Below, in pieces: positions 25,614 through 34,495 of a stretch of 64,000 nucleotides of DNA. Source of the DNA: Shewanella fidelis ATCC BAA-318 (GTDB lineage Bacteria; Pseudomonadota; Gammaproteobacteria; Enterobacterales; Shewanellaceae); contig NZ_JADX01000024.1 of NCBI RefSeq assembly GCF_000518605.1, positions 1 through 64,000 on the forward strand, given 5' to 3'. The notes under the pieces were generated by a model. It was not told where the DNA came from. It ran no database searches and saw nothing but the letters and a program-made list of their open reading frames with translations. Position 1 is the first letter of the stretch, and the number at the start of each line of letters is the position of its first letter. The position numbers and the translations under genes were made by a program.

Positions 25614-26737
25614 GGCTCAACCCTCCATTTCAAATCTCGCTCGTCATCGTCCATTGCGTCATGAATAAGGCCATTTCTATATTCAATCGGTGGAATATCA
25701 TTACCCATGTTTAGTGGCTGCTCTTGCATTGTCTTGTTGTATATTAACTTTGAGCTTTTAATTGCATCAATTGCCTCAAGTTGAGCACTTGAGTGCGCAA
25801 GCTTGTATTTTCTAACCAACTGATTCTGATAAGTTACCGTTTTATTTTTGTATAAAGGGTATTCATCCAGTTGCTCCAAAAAAGAGTTTTGCAACTCTAG
25901 CCAATTGCCTATCGCATCGGGGATCATTTCGTGATGCTCTATGTCAGCTATTTTTTGTACAAAAAGTTTATCTTGGTGTAGTTCCACTTCACGCTCTGAT
26001 GCTTCATATCCGACAAAGGTCGGAAAAGTGAATTCCTTTTTACATAGAAGAGTTGTCAACTCTTCACACTTAGCCCTAAATGCCTGCTGGCTAATACTCC
26101 ATGATTGTCGCGTAGCCTGTGCATACACAAAACCAATTAAGCCATGAAGGTAAGTACTTAAGTTACTTTTGGGGATGCCTACTGGTTTAGCTAAAATACG
26201 CTTTTCTAAATCTTGCTCATTATCGGCATCAGTAAATAAAGTTACTTTGCCTAATACAATTTTCAGCAAAGCGTCATCATAATCCATCACGGCTTTTTGC
26301 AATTTGATGATGTCTGTCGGCTTTTCAGCATTAAGTTGCTCTTCGCTACGTGCTGCATAAATATATTTCAACACTTGTAAGCGTTGCTCGGCGGTTTGTG
26401 TGTTCCAATCCTTCAGCTGGGTTTTTGCACCAAAAGCCTGAGTGGTATGCAGTACTAAAACACCATATTGAATATGGTCAAACTCTGATGCCAACCAGTT
26501 CTTGAGAGTTTTCCAAAGGTTTTCGTGGTGGTCAGTGAGCCGGTCAGTATAATTCTTTACTTCTGTTTGAGTAGAAGCCAAAGCATCAGGCGACATTAGG
26601 CTTACATCTCCGTCTTTTTCAAACCATACAGATTGACCTTCTTCAAGTGAAAAGCACTTATCTAAGCCAATCAGCACTTGGTAATGAAAGGCTAAGGCGG
26701 TTGTTAACGCTGCATTCTTAGTGTGTCCTCCACTCAT
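25610..26737 (-). CDS. ABC-3C effector with Cap4-like nuclease domain
   Basis: A 375-aa protein. The N-terminus (about 1-110) has the order AFHYQVLIGLDKC, E40 and D44 in FEKDGDVSL, and QTEVKNY with E59-x-K61, then LWKTLKNWL. This is the PD-(D/E)XK arrangement of the Cap4-type dsDNA endonuclease domain (DUF4297-like). The C-terminal 250 residues are an alpha-rich domain that in ABC-3C effectors contacts the middle component. I infer a DNA-cleaving effector unleashed by the SMC-like ATPase. AGGA lies 10 nt before the ATG. It is the first gene of the three-gene operon. Confidence 0.75.
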   Translation of the reverse strand: MSGGHTKNAALTTALAFHYQVLIGLDKCFSLEEGQSVWFEKDGDVSLMSPDALASTQTEVKNYTDRLTDHHENLWKTLKNWLASEFDHIQYGVLVLHTTQAFGAKTQLKDWNTQTAEQRLQVLKYIYAARSEEQLNAEKPTDIIKLQKAVMDYDDALLKIVLGKVTLFTDADNEQDLEKRILAKPVGIPKSNLSTYLHGLIGFVYAQATRQSWSISQQAFRAKCEELTTLLCKKEFTFPTFVGYEASEREVELHQDKLFVQKIADIEHHEMIPDAIGNWLELQNSFLEQLDEYPLYKNKTVTYQNQLVRKYKLAHSSAQLEAIDAIKSSKLIYNKTMQEQPLNMGNDIPPIEYRNGLIHDAMDDDERDLKWRVEP

Positions 26738-26955
26738 ACTTTTCAGTTCCTAATATCCCTTTATATAAATCGAGAGTAATAAAACGAATCTATTTTCTAA
26801 TACAAATATGCAGAATAGTTTCATTTACGTATAACGCCTGCATAACACGTTTGCTACCATGCAGATTAAACCAAAATTTACCACTTAATGCGGTAAACCT
26901 AAAGAAACCTAGAATGCCGAATGTAGCAAATCGTGCTAATACATTTGTTAAATGT

Positions 26956-27675
26956 TTATTTCACAGATAACGCTATTTCTTCCCTTTTCTCTAAGAAGTC
27001 AATTCTCTGCTGCCCACCTAATAAATCGGATATCAATTGCCCTGAAAATATTAGATACCGAGTCATTGTTATCAGATAAAAATCATAATCAGGTAAATTA
27101 TCTTTGTTATTGATACTAATTTTCACTTCATCACTTTCTGTACACTTTTCAAAATGTCGAGAAAATATTGCCTCTAAACTACAGTGTGATTCAGCACTTA
27201 ATAATGGGTATAAACCAGAATACTCTTTATCCATTCCCGCTAATTGAAATTTACTTTTAATTGAACTTAGCACCTTAAAGTCTGAATTTTCTTTCAATTC
27301 TGCTATTTCAACATCTAATTTAGGAAGAGCGTCAATAGCATACTTTTTTATTGATTTTAGATAAGGATTATCATTTTGGGCGGATTCTAGATTACGCTTT
27401 TTTTGGCGACAATTATCATAATCAAGTTGATTTACATAATGCTCATTATTAACTAAATTTTGTAAATCTACATAATTTTCTAAAAATGTTCTATAAACAG
27501 ATAGTGATCCCGAGTAACACTGAGATTCTACCAGCTTGCTAAAAGACTCCGATAATTCAATCAACGTACAATATATACCCATTGAATAAGCTGCTAGCTT
27601 ACTTCTTGATTCAAACTTAAATAATACCGCTTTCTCATTAGAGAAATTAATAGAATCAATCAATAGTTTATTCAT
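26956..27675 (-). CDS. DUF5677-like hypothetical protein
   Basis: A 239-aa, mostly alpha-helical soluble protein. SLSVYRTFLENYVDLQNL, then a Lys-rich helix, and LYPLLSAESHCSLEAIF fit the DUF5677 pattern (an arginine-containing helix and a later Ser...His helix). Such proteins often occur in defence and mobile regions, but no activity is established. AAGGTGG lies 3 nt before the ATG. Codon use is AT-rich. Two near-identical palindromes lie 30-70 bp upstream. It lies behind the ABC-3C genes with a 218-bp gap upstream of them and is probably a separate unit. Confidence 0.55.
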   Translation of the reverse strand: MNKLLIDSINFSNEKAVLFKFESRSKLAAYSMGIYCTLIELSESFSKLVESQCYSGSLSVYRTFLENYVDLQNLVNNEHYVNQLDYDNCRQKKRNLESAQNDNPYLKSIKKYAIDALPKLDVEIAELKENSDFKVLSSIKSKFQLAGMDKEYSGLYPLLSAESHCSLEAIFSRHFEKCTESDEVKISINNKDNLPDYDFYLITMTRYLIFSGQLISDLLGGQQRIDFLEKREEIALSVK

Positions 27676-28040
27676 TTTCCACCTTAAACATTTAACATTT
27701 TTATAGTGCGCATGCGCAAGTATTTGGCAAAACGCGCATGCGCATTTAATAAACCTATTATTTAAGCTTTGCTAAATAAAAGCTATTGATTTATAGGACT
27801 TTACCAGAGTGGCGTTGAATAAACGAGCACGAAAAGTCGAAACTTGAGCATTGGTATTGATGTTGAAACGGAAGTAATCAGTGATTGTTACTTATCGATT
27901 AGCAAAAGTAGGTCAACAGGCTCGTCATTGTTTTACACTGCTTATCGCCTGTAACTAACAAAGGAGCAGAAATTCGTTAAAACTAATTTCCCCAATCACC
28001 ATCTTCTCAACATTCCAATTAATATCTAAAACTCACTAAA
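27676..28040. other. intergenic region with twin GCGCATGCGC palindromes
   Basis: 365 bp. A 12-bp perfect palindrome TGCGCATGCGCA (27707-27718) is followed 26 bp further by a copy of its core, GCGCATGCGC (27734-27743). Both are GC-rich islands in AT-rich DNA ahead of the DUF5677-like gene, as expected for a two-site operator. The remaining 290 bp show nothing supportable. Confidence 0.5.
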
Positions 28041-29195
28041 TCAACTCAACCTCACCGCCACTTTTATAGTCTCAAACTCCCTCCCCGCTACCCACAATGG
28101 CGAATCGCCTTGAAGTGCAAGCTGATACGCCCAAGCGGTAATCGCTTCTGAGCGAGAACTATCGCAAATAAAATACTGGCTGAGTTCCGATGTGATTTGT
28201 GCAGCGTTATTTATGATGTTTTGCTCATACCAGCGCTCTTTATGGCGTTGAGCGGCAAGGTGATCACGCTTGGCGTTATTACAACTGCGATGTGCCAATA
28301 CAAAGTTGTGGCCGAGATCGTTTGGGTATCGTGCCCATGGTATAAAGTGATCCACCTCGGCTGCATTGTTGCCATCGTTTTTTAGCGGTTTATTACAGTA
28401 AAAACATTTGCCTTGTTGGATCTCAGTCAGTAGTGGTCTAGCACTGATAATGGAATTTCTGTCACTGCCAAACAGGAACTGCGACAAGTCACCTTTGCCG
28501 CCCAATACTGCAAAATTTGCCGGAAATGCACTGACTTTTTGCGTCCAATGGTTTCTTGCAAGCGAGACCACTAAATCGTAAAAGCGCCGAAAACAGAACG
28601 CGATACCAGGGTTGAGAACGATATGCTTTTGCGATTTGTCATGGGGATAATAAAAGCACTCTTCTTTCCCTGCGAGTAACTGTAAGCGCCAAAGTGGGCC
28701 TTGCTTGAAAGTGTTACGGGTCTTAGTCAGCAACGATTTCCAATGCTGACTTTGCTTTAACTGGCCAATAGTACGTATGCCCTGCCGCCGCATTGCAGCT
28801 AAGTCTTGTACTAATGCAGATTGGCTCCCTGAGTTTTGCAATAATACAAATGCTTCATCTGCCACACCGTTATAGGGCAAAGAGTGTTGCCAATATAGCT
28901 CGATAAACTTCACCACTAACTCATCTATGGTGATCACACTGTCTAATGCATCGTGCAGATTAGCGTTGACATCGCTATGCAATGGCCGCTCAATACAAAT
29001 GTCTGCTAGCGCGTGCAGCAAAGCGAACTTATAAGTCGCGGTAAACTCGCCTTCAACCAATAAGCGTTGTAAGTAAGTGATGAAATTAACTTGGGTTTGC
29101 GCATCAATATCGGCGCTACTTTTAGCAGGGCTTACTACTGAGCTTATATCAGGGCTTATTGCTGAGTTCATAACTGGGCTTGGAGTTTGCTTCAT
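28041..29195 (-). CDS. HNH endonuclease domain protein
   Basis: A 384-aa protein. Residues about 50-70 (TATYKFALLHALADI) and 100-220 are a helical region shared by a group of HNH proteins. The HNH motif is CFYC (264-267), EVDHFIPW (D282, H283), N297, and HRSCNNAK...H (C305, H312), so zinc and metal ligands are complete. The first 30 residues are low complexity and include an 8-residue tandem repeat encoded by a 24-bp DNA repeat (29127-29183). It overlaps the upstream methyltransferase by 4 bp. I infer a two-gene unit of modification plus nuclease type, but the target is unknown. Confidence 0.8.
   Translation of the reverse strand: MKQTPSPVMNSAISPDISSVVSPAKSSADIDAQTQVNFITYLQRLLVEGEFTATYKFALLHALADICIERPLHSDVNANLHDALDSVITIDELVVKFIELYWQHSLPYNGVADEAFVLLQNSGSQSALVQDLAAMRRQGIRTIGQLKQSQHWKSLLTKTRNTFKQGPLWRLQLLAGKEECFYYPHDKSQKHIVLNPGIAFCFRRFYDLVVSLARNHWTQKVSAFPANFAVLGGKGDLSQFLFGSDRNSIISARPLLTEIQQGKCFYCNKPLKNDGNNAAEVDHFIPWARYPNDLGHNFVLAHRSCNNAKRDHLAAQRHKERWYEQNIINNAAQITSELSQYFICDSSRSEAITAWAYQLALQGDSPLWVAGREFETIKVAVRLS
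29127..29183. repeat. 24-bp tandem repeat, 2.3 copies
   Basis: Two imperfect 24-bp units (29127-29150 and 29151-29174) and a partial third, within the start of the HNH gene. The length is a multiple of three, so copy changes would keep the frame and change only the low-complexity N-terminus. Confidence 0.6.
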
Positions 29196-29965
29196 TTGGC
29201 TTGCTCCGTTGTTTTTAAGCTGCTGGTATCGAACTGCACAGCGGATTTTACTGTGCTAGCTTCGCTGAACTGTATGACCACAGTTTCCCAACTCACCTCA
29301 GCGCGGCCAAGTTTGTCAGTTTCTGCGCTGATACTGTCAATGATGCATAACCCTAGCTGCTGACTTAATAAAGCTAGCTCTTGAATACTGACGCTATGCA
29401 TTATCCGTTCATCACCACTTGGCCCATGGCGCAACGTTATGATGAGTTTTCCTTGCGGTGCTAATAGCTGACTGAGTTGTGTCAGTGCAGTTAAACGCTC
29501 AGTGCTAGGAATATGCATCCACACAGCGCTGAGTAAAATAAGGTCAAATTTGATATTGGTTGCAGTCACCTGTTTAAGTTCAGGCAGTGTATCTTCGAGC
29601 CAAATAACGGCTAAGTCTTTGGTGTGCTGCTTACCGATAGCCGCAAGCTCTGTTGCTGGCTCTACTGCATAAACCGTGACTTGTTGCTGTGCATTGGCAA
29701 GCTCGGCTAAATATTTTGCATCTCTGCCAGTACCAGCCCCAATATCGAGTATCTGAAGCTGTTGGCTGTAGGCAATTGCATTGGCTTGAGTTGCCAGCAA
29801 ATTAGTTGAAGAGTTAGCTGCAAGCGCAACAAAAATATCGGCCAAATGGTGAGACCAGCTTTGGTGAACCTCAGTAAACGGCTTGGAATCATATTGCTGA
29901 GCTAACTGCTCGGCATTGCGATTATAAAAGCTAAGATTCGGGTCGGGTTGCAACTTGGGTGTCAC
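29192..29965 (-). CDS. class I SAM-dependent methyltransferase paired with HNH protein
   Basis: A 257-aa protein with a Rossmann methyltransferase fold. Motif I is LDIGAGTGRDA, the acidic end of strand 2 is VYAVEPA, and FDLILLSAVWMHI is motif IV with a later GKLIITLRHGP. It lacks the (N/D)PPY of adenine or N4-cytosine DNA methylases and the PC of C5 enzymes, so the substrate is more likely a small molecule, protein or RNA. Start is GTG with AAGGA 4 nt ahead. Translation is coupled to the HNH gene by an ATGA overlap. Confidence 0.78.
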   Translation of the reverse strand: MTPKLQPDPNLSFYNRNAEQLAQQYDSKPFTEVHQSWSHHLADIFVALAANSSTNLLATQANAIAYSQQLQILDIGAGTGRDAKYLAELANAQQQVTVYAVEPATELAAIGKQHTKDLAVIWLEDTLPELKQVTATNIKFDLILLSAVWMHIPSTERLTALTQLSQLLAPQGKLIITLRHGPSGDERIMHSVSIQELALLSQQLGLCIIDSISAETDKLGRAEVSWETVVIQFSEASTVKSAVQFDTSSLKTTEQAK

Positions 29966-30173
29966 CTATTCATTCCTTTGATAAGCACTTGCGTTGCAAA
30001 TGCGTCTGTTCCATTGCTTTGGCTCGTGTAGTTTACATGGCTAAAAGTTAGCTTGGCGACAACCTAACACGCTATTGATTTAAAAGGAATAATTAGATGA
30101 TAAATATAAATAAAACTGTGGGCTATCTTACATAAACAAAAGCTACAAAAATATGAGTGACAAAAGCGGAAGT

Positions 30174-30204
30174 CACAAAAAAAAGCCACAACAACTGTGG
30201 CTTT
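30174..30204 (-). terminator. terminator of the prp operon
   Basis: AAAGCCACA/TGTGGCTTT with a 5-nt loop; on the minus strand it is followed by eight T. It lies 26 bp past the prpF stop. Confidence 0.9.
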
Positions 30205-30229
30205 GCTGATATTACGCAAACGCGCTGAT

Positions 30230-31471
30230 TTAGCCTTGCGGCACTCTCACCCAACCTTCCATAAGTACTCGGGCGCTGCGGCTCATAACCACTTTGTTTA
30301 CCTGCCAATCACCATTAATCTCTTCGGCTTCAGCACCGACTTTTAAGGTGCCTGATGGATGGCCGAAGGTGACAAAGCCATTGCCATCGGCTTTACCGCT
30401 TGTGTATTTACTTGCTTTACTTTCGGCAGCTGCAAGGCTTACAAGCGTGCCGGGAATTGCGGCTGCAGTACCAATGGCGACTGCGGCTGTGCCCATCATG
30501 GCATGGTGCAGCTTGCCCATAGATAGCGCGCGAACATTGAGGTCAATATCCGTTTTGGCAATTGCTTTGCCACTTGATGAGGTGTAATCAATTGGCGCTG
30601 CAACAATCGCTACTTTTGGTGTGTGTTGGCGGGTAGCGGCTTCATCGATATGTTTAATCAAGCCCATTTGCACTGCGCCATAAGCGCGAATGGTTTCAAA
30701 CATGGCAAGCGCCTTGTCATCGCCGTTTATGGCTTCTTGCAGCTCAGCACCTGTATAACCTAGCTCGCTGGCATTGATAAACACAGTTGGAATACCTGCG
30801 TTAATCATAGTGGCTTGCAATACGCCGCTTGGCACAATCTCTGTTGGTACTTTTAAATCATCGATTAAGTTGCCCGTTGGGAACATAGCCCCTTCGCCAT
30901 CGGCTGGATCGACAAACTCGACTTGCACCTCTGCTGCGGGGAACGTGACGCCATCTAACTCAAAATCGCCGGTTTCTTGCACTTCACCATTGGTGATAGG
31001 TACATGAGCTATGATGGTTTTTTGAATGTTCTTTTGCCAAATTCGCACAACCGCAATGCCGTTGTGAGGGATGCGGCTACTGTCGACTAAACCGTTGCTG
31101 ATCGCAAACGAGCCGACTGCTGCGGTCAAGTTGCCGCAGTTACCGCTCCAGTCAACAAATGGTCTGTCGATAGCCACTTGACCAAACAAGTAATCTACGT
31201 CGTGATCGGCTTTTTCGCTTTTGGCGAGGATCACGGTTTTACTGGTACTGGATGTTGCGCCGCCCATGCCATCTGTGTGTTTACCATAGGGATCGGGACT
31301 ACCAATGACTCTCAGTAACAAGTTGTCTCGTGCGCTGCCAGCAACCTGCGCTTCAGCTGGCAAGTCGGTTAAGTTAAAAAACACCCCTTTACTGGTGCCG
31401 CCACGCATATAGGTGGCTGGCACTTTAATTTGTGGGGCGAATACTGGTTTTTGATCCGTTGTAGTGGTCAT
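30230..31471 (-). CDS. prpF: 2-methylaconitate isomerase PrpF (AcnD-associated)
   Basis: A 413-aa cytosolic protein of the PrpF/diaminopimelate-epimerase fold. It opens with IKVPATYMRGGTSKGVFF and carries SPDPYGKHTDGMGGATSSTSK and WSGNCGNLTAAVG, the substrate-pocket segments of the family. It isomerises trans-2-methylaconitate made by AcnD so that the aconitase route can finish to 2-methylisocitrate. GGA lies 6 nt before the ATG. It is the last gene of the operon, 214 bp after acnD, and ends at a strong terminator. Confidence 0.95.
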   Translation of the reverse strand: MTTTTDQKPVFAPQIKVPATYMRGGTSKGVFFNLTDLPAEAQVAGSARDNLLLRVIGSPDPYGKHTDGMGGATSSTSKTVILAKSEKADHDVDYLFGQVAIDRPFVDWSGNCGNLTAAVGSFAISNGLVDSSRIPHNGIAVVRIWQKNIQKTIIAHVPITNGEVQETGDFELDGVTFPAAEVQVEFVDPADGEGAMFPTGNLIDDLKVPTEIVPSGVLQATMINAGIPTVFINASELGYTGAELQEAINGDDKALAMFETIRAYGAVQMGLIKHIDEAATRQHTPKVAIVAAPIDYTSSSGKAIAKTDIDLNVRALSMGKLHHAMMGTAAVAIGTAAAIPGTLVSLAAAESKASKYTSGKADGNGFVTFGHPSGTLKVGAEAEEINGDWQVNKVVMSRSARVLMEGWVRVPQG

Positions 31472-31685
31472 GTTTTTTCCGTTTGAATGCTGGTTTGGCC
31501 GCTTAGTCAGTTTTGATATTTGCGTTTTCTTTAAGAGTTAACCGACTTTGGAGCTAACCTTGCATGGTAGCTAACCCATGCAAGGCTTATTTTTAACAGC
31601 AAGAATTAAAGATGAAAGATTAAAGCTCTACTCTTAATCCCCTGATGGCTCTCTTGAAGGCTCCTAGCTAGCTGAAGACTCCTCA

Positions 31686-34310
31686 CTAAGTTGAAGACTC
31701 TAAAAAATCTTGGGCGAAGCGTTGCAGTATGCCGCCAGCTTCGTAGATAGAGACTTCATCTAAGGTGTCGAGTCGGCACTTAACTGGGATCTCAACGGTT
31801 TCACCATTTCGGCGAGTCATGATCACGGTTAGCAATGCGCCCGGCGTTCGTTCGCCATGTACGTCAAAGGTTTCGGTACCGTCAATTTGATAAGTATGGC
31901 GGCTGTCACCTTGAGTAAACTCCAGCGGTAATACGCCCATACCTACAAGGTTAGTACGGTGAATACGCTCAAAACCTTCGGCTACAATCACTTCAACACC
32001 CGCTAGGCGCACCCCTTTTGCGGCCCAGTCACGACTTGAGCCTTGGCCGTAATCAGCACCTGCAATGATGATCAGCGGTTGCTTACGCTCCATGTAGGTT
32101 TCAATCGCTTCCCACATGCGCGATTCAACACCTTCTGGTTCTATGCGAGCATAAGAACCTTGTTTGACTTCAACTTCACCATTACGGCCAGTTTGGGTCA
32201 CCATTTCGTTAAACAACTTAGGGTTAGCAAAAGTCGCACGTTGCGCGGTTAGGTGATCGCCGCGGTGGGTGGCATAAGAGTTAAAGTCCACCTCAGGTAA
32301 GCCCATTTTATGTAAATAGGCACCTGCTGCACTGTCGAGCATAATGGCATTGGATGGTGAAAGATGATCGGTGGTAATGTTGTCACCCAGTACCGCTAAC
32401 GGACGCATGCCTTTCATGGTGCGCTCGCCTGCTAACGCCCCTTCCCAGTATGGCGGACGACGAATATAAGTACTTTGTGGACGCCATTCATATTGAGGGT
32501 TAGTGTTGGTGCCATATTCAACTTTGATATCAAACATCGGCTCATACACTTGGCGGAACTGCTCTGGTTTTACGCTCTGGGCAATAACTGCATCAATCTC
32601 TTCATCTGATGGCCACAGATCTTTGAGTAAAATATCATTGCCGTGTTCGTCTTGGCCTAAAGCGTCTTTTTCAATATCAAAGCGAATCGTACCGGCAATG
32701 GCGTAGGCAACCACTAAAGGCGGCGATGCAAGGAACGCCTGCTTGGCGTATGGATGAATACGACCATCGAAGTTACGATTACCACTGAGTACCGCGGTGG
32801 CATACAGATCGCGATCGATAACTTCTTGCTGAATAACCGGATCTAACGCGCCGCTCATGCCGTTACAGGTAGTACATGCAAAGCCGACGATACCAAAGCC
32901 AAGGGCTTCAAGCTCTGGCAGTAAGTTGGCATCTTCTAAATACAGTTGCACTGCTTTTGAGCCGGGTGCTAATGAGGTTTTCACCCAAGGCTTACGGGTT
33001 AAGCCTTTGGCATTGGCGTTACGGGCAAGTAGGCCTGCGGCAATTACGTTTCGTGGATTAGAGGTATTGGTACAACTGGTAATGGCGGCAATAATACACG
33101 CGCCATCTGGCATTAAGCCTGCTTCTTCTTCCGCTTTGTTGGCGTAAGGCGCACTTATGCCCTTATCTGCTAAGTCAGCTGTTGATACACGGCGATGCGG
33201 ATTAGACGGCCCTGCTATGTTGCGGCCTACGCTTGATAAATCAAAACGCAGCACACGCTCATATTCGGCGTCTTTTAGGCTATCCGCCCACAGGCCAGCT
33301 TGTTTAGCATAGGTTTCCACCAGCTTAACTTGCTTGTCGTCACGGCCAGTTAGCTTTAAGTAATCAATGGTTTTTTCATCGATATAGAACATGGCTGCTG
33401 TGGCACCAAACTCTGGGGTCATGTTAGAGATGGTTGCGCGATCGCCAAGAGTTAAGTTGCTTGCACCTTCGCCAAAGAACTCAAGATAAGTCGAAACGAC
33501 TTTTTCGTTACGTAAAAACTCGGTGATTGCCAGTACAATGTCAGTGGCGGTAATGCCGCTTTGACGCTCGCCCACCAGCTCTACGCCTACAATATCCGGC
33601 AAACGCATATAAGATGGTCGACCTAGCATTACACTTTCGGCTTCAAGGCCACCTACACCGATAGCGATTACGCCTAAGGCATCCACGTGCGGTGTATGGC
33701 TGTCGGTGCCAACTAACGTATCTGGAAAGGCTACGCCGTCGCGTGCTTGCACAACTGGCGACATTTTCTCTAAGTTAATTTGATGCATAATGCCGTTACC
33801 CGGCTGGATCACATCAATGTTCTCAAAGGCTGTTTTGGTCCAATTGATAAAGTGGAATCTATCATCGTTACGTCTGTCTTCAATGGCGCGATTTTTTTCA
33901 AATGCGTCTTTTTCAAAACCAGCATGTTCTACCGCAAGTGAGTGATCCACAATCAACTGGGTCGGCACCACTGGATTTACTTTTGAAGGGTCGCCGCCCT
34001 TTTCTGCGATAGCATCACGTAAACCTGCTAAATCCACTAGTGCGGTTTGGCCGAGAATATCGTGGCAAACCACTCTTGCAGGATACCAAGGAAAATCTAA
34101 ATCACGTTTACGTTCGATTATCTGTTTTAGGCTAGCGGTTAATGTGTCTGGCGAGCAGCGACGTACTAGGTTCTCGGCATAAACACGAGAGCAATAAGGC
34201 AGCTTGGCGTAAGCACCTGGGCTAATAGCATTCACGGCCGCTTCGGTGTCAAAATAATCAAGCTCGGTATCCGCTAATGCTTTGCGGTATTGGGTATTTA
34301 ATTGGGTCAT
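31686..34310 (-). CDS. acnD: 2-methylcitrate dehydratase AcnD (Fe-S)
   Basis: An 874-aa aconitase-superfamily enzyme that dehydrates 2-methylcitrate. The [4Fe-4S] ligands lie in AAITSCTNTSNP and in GFACTTCNGMSG; the swivel domain carries YGQGSSRDWAAKG. The start at 34310 (MTQLNTQY) is preferred over the TTG four codons earlier. Together with prpF it replaces PrpD, the arrangement described for Shewanella and Ralstonia. It lies 186 bp downstream of prpC in the same transcription direction. Confidence 0.95.
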   Translation of the reverse strand: MTQLNTQYRKALADTELDYFDTEAAVNAISPGAYAKLPYCSRVYAENLVRRCSPDTLTASLKQIIERKRDLDFPWYPARVVCHDILGQTALVDLAGLRDAIAEKGGDPSKVNPVVPTQLIVDHSLAVEHAGFEKDAFEKNRAIEDRRNDDRFHFINWTKTAFENIDVIQPGNGIMHQINLEKMSPVVQARDGVAFPDTLVGTDSHTPHVDALGVIAIGVGGLEAESVMLGRPSYMRLPDIVGVELVGERQSGITATDIVLAITEFLRNEKVVSTYLEFFGEGASNLTLGDRATISNMTPEFGATAAMFYIDEKTIDYLKLTGRDDKQVKLVETYAKQAGLWADSLKDAEYERVLRFDLSSVGRNIAGPSNPHRRVSTADLADKGISAPYANKAEEEAGLMPDGACIIAAITSCTNTSNPRNVIAAGLLARNANAKGLTRKPWVKTSLAPGSKAVQLYLEDANLLPELEALGFGIVGFACTTCNGMSGALDPVIQQEVIDRDLYATAVLSGNRNFDGRIHPYAKQAFLASPPLVVAYAIAGTIRFDIEKDALGQDEHGNDILLKDLWPSDEEIDAVIAQSVKPEQFRQVYEPMFDIKVEYGTNTNPQYEWRPQSTYIRRPPYWEGALAGERTMKGMRPLAVLGDNITTDHLSPSNAIMLDSAAGAYLHKMGLPEVDFNSYATHRGDHLTAQRATFANPKLFNEMVTQTGRNGEVEVKQGSYARIEPEGVESRMWEAIETYMERKQPLIIIAGADYGQGSSRDWAAKGVRLAGVEVIVAEGFERIHRTNLVGMGVLPLEFTQGDSRHTYQIDGTETFDVHGERTPGALLTVIMTRRNGETVEIPVKCRLDTLDEVSIYEAGGILQRFAQDFLESST

Positions 34311-34495
34311 AAGGCGTTCCAATTTTGTCGTAATTGTTCGAGGGCGCTTCGCTTCAAGGTCCTAGGGGTTAAATTCTAAGTCCTGAGCTCTAAGCTCTAG
34401 AGCGTTGCAATATTTTCACCCTAACAAAAACCATATTTACAGCAACTTAGATAACAAAAGGTAGTGTTAACTGCCTTTATCATCATCTACTATGA

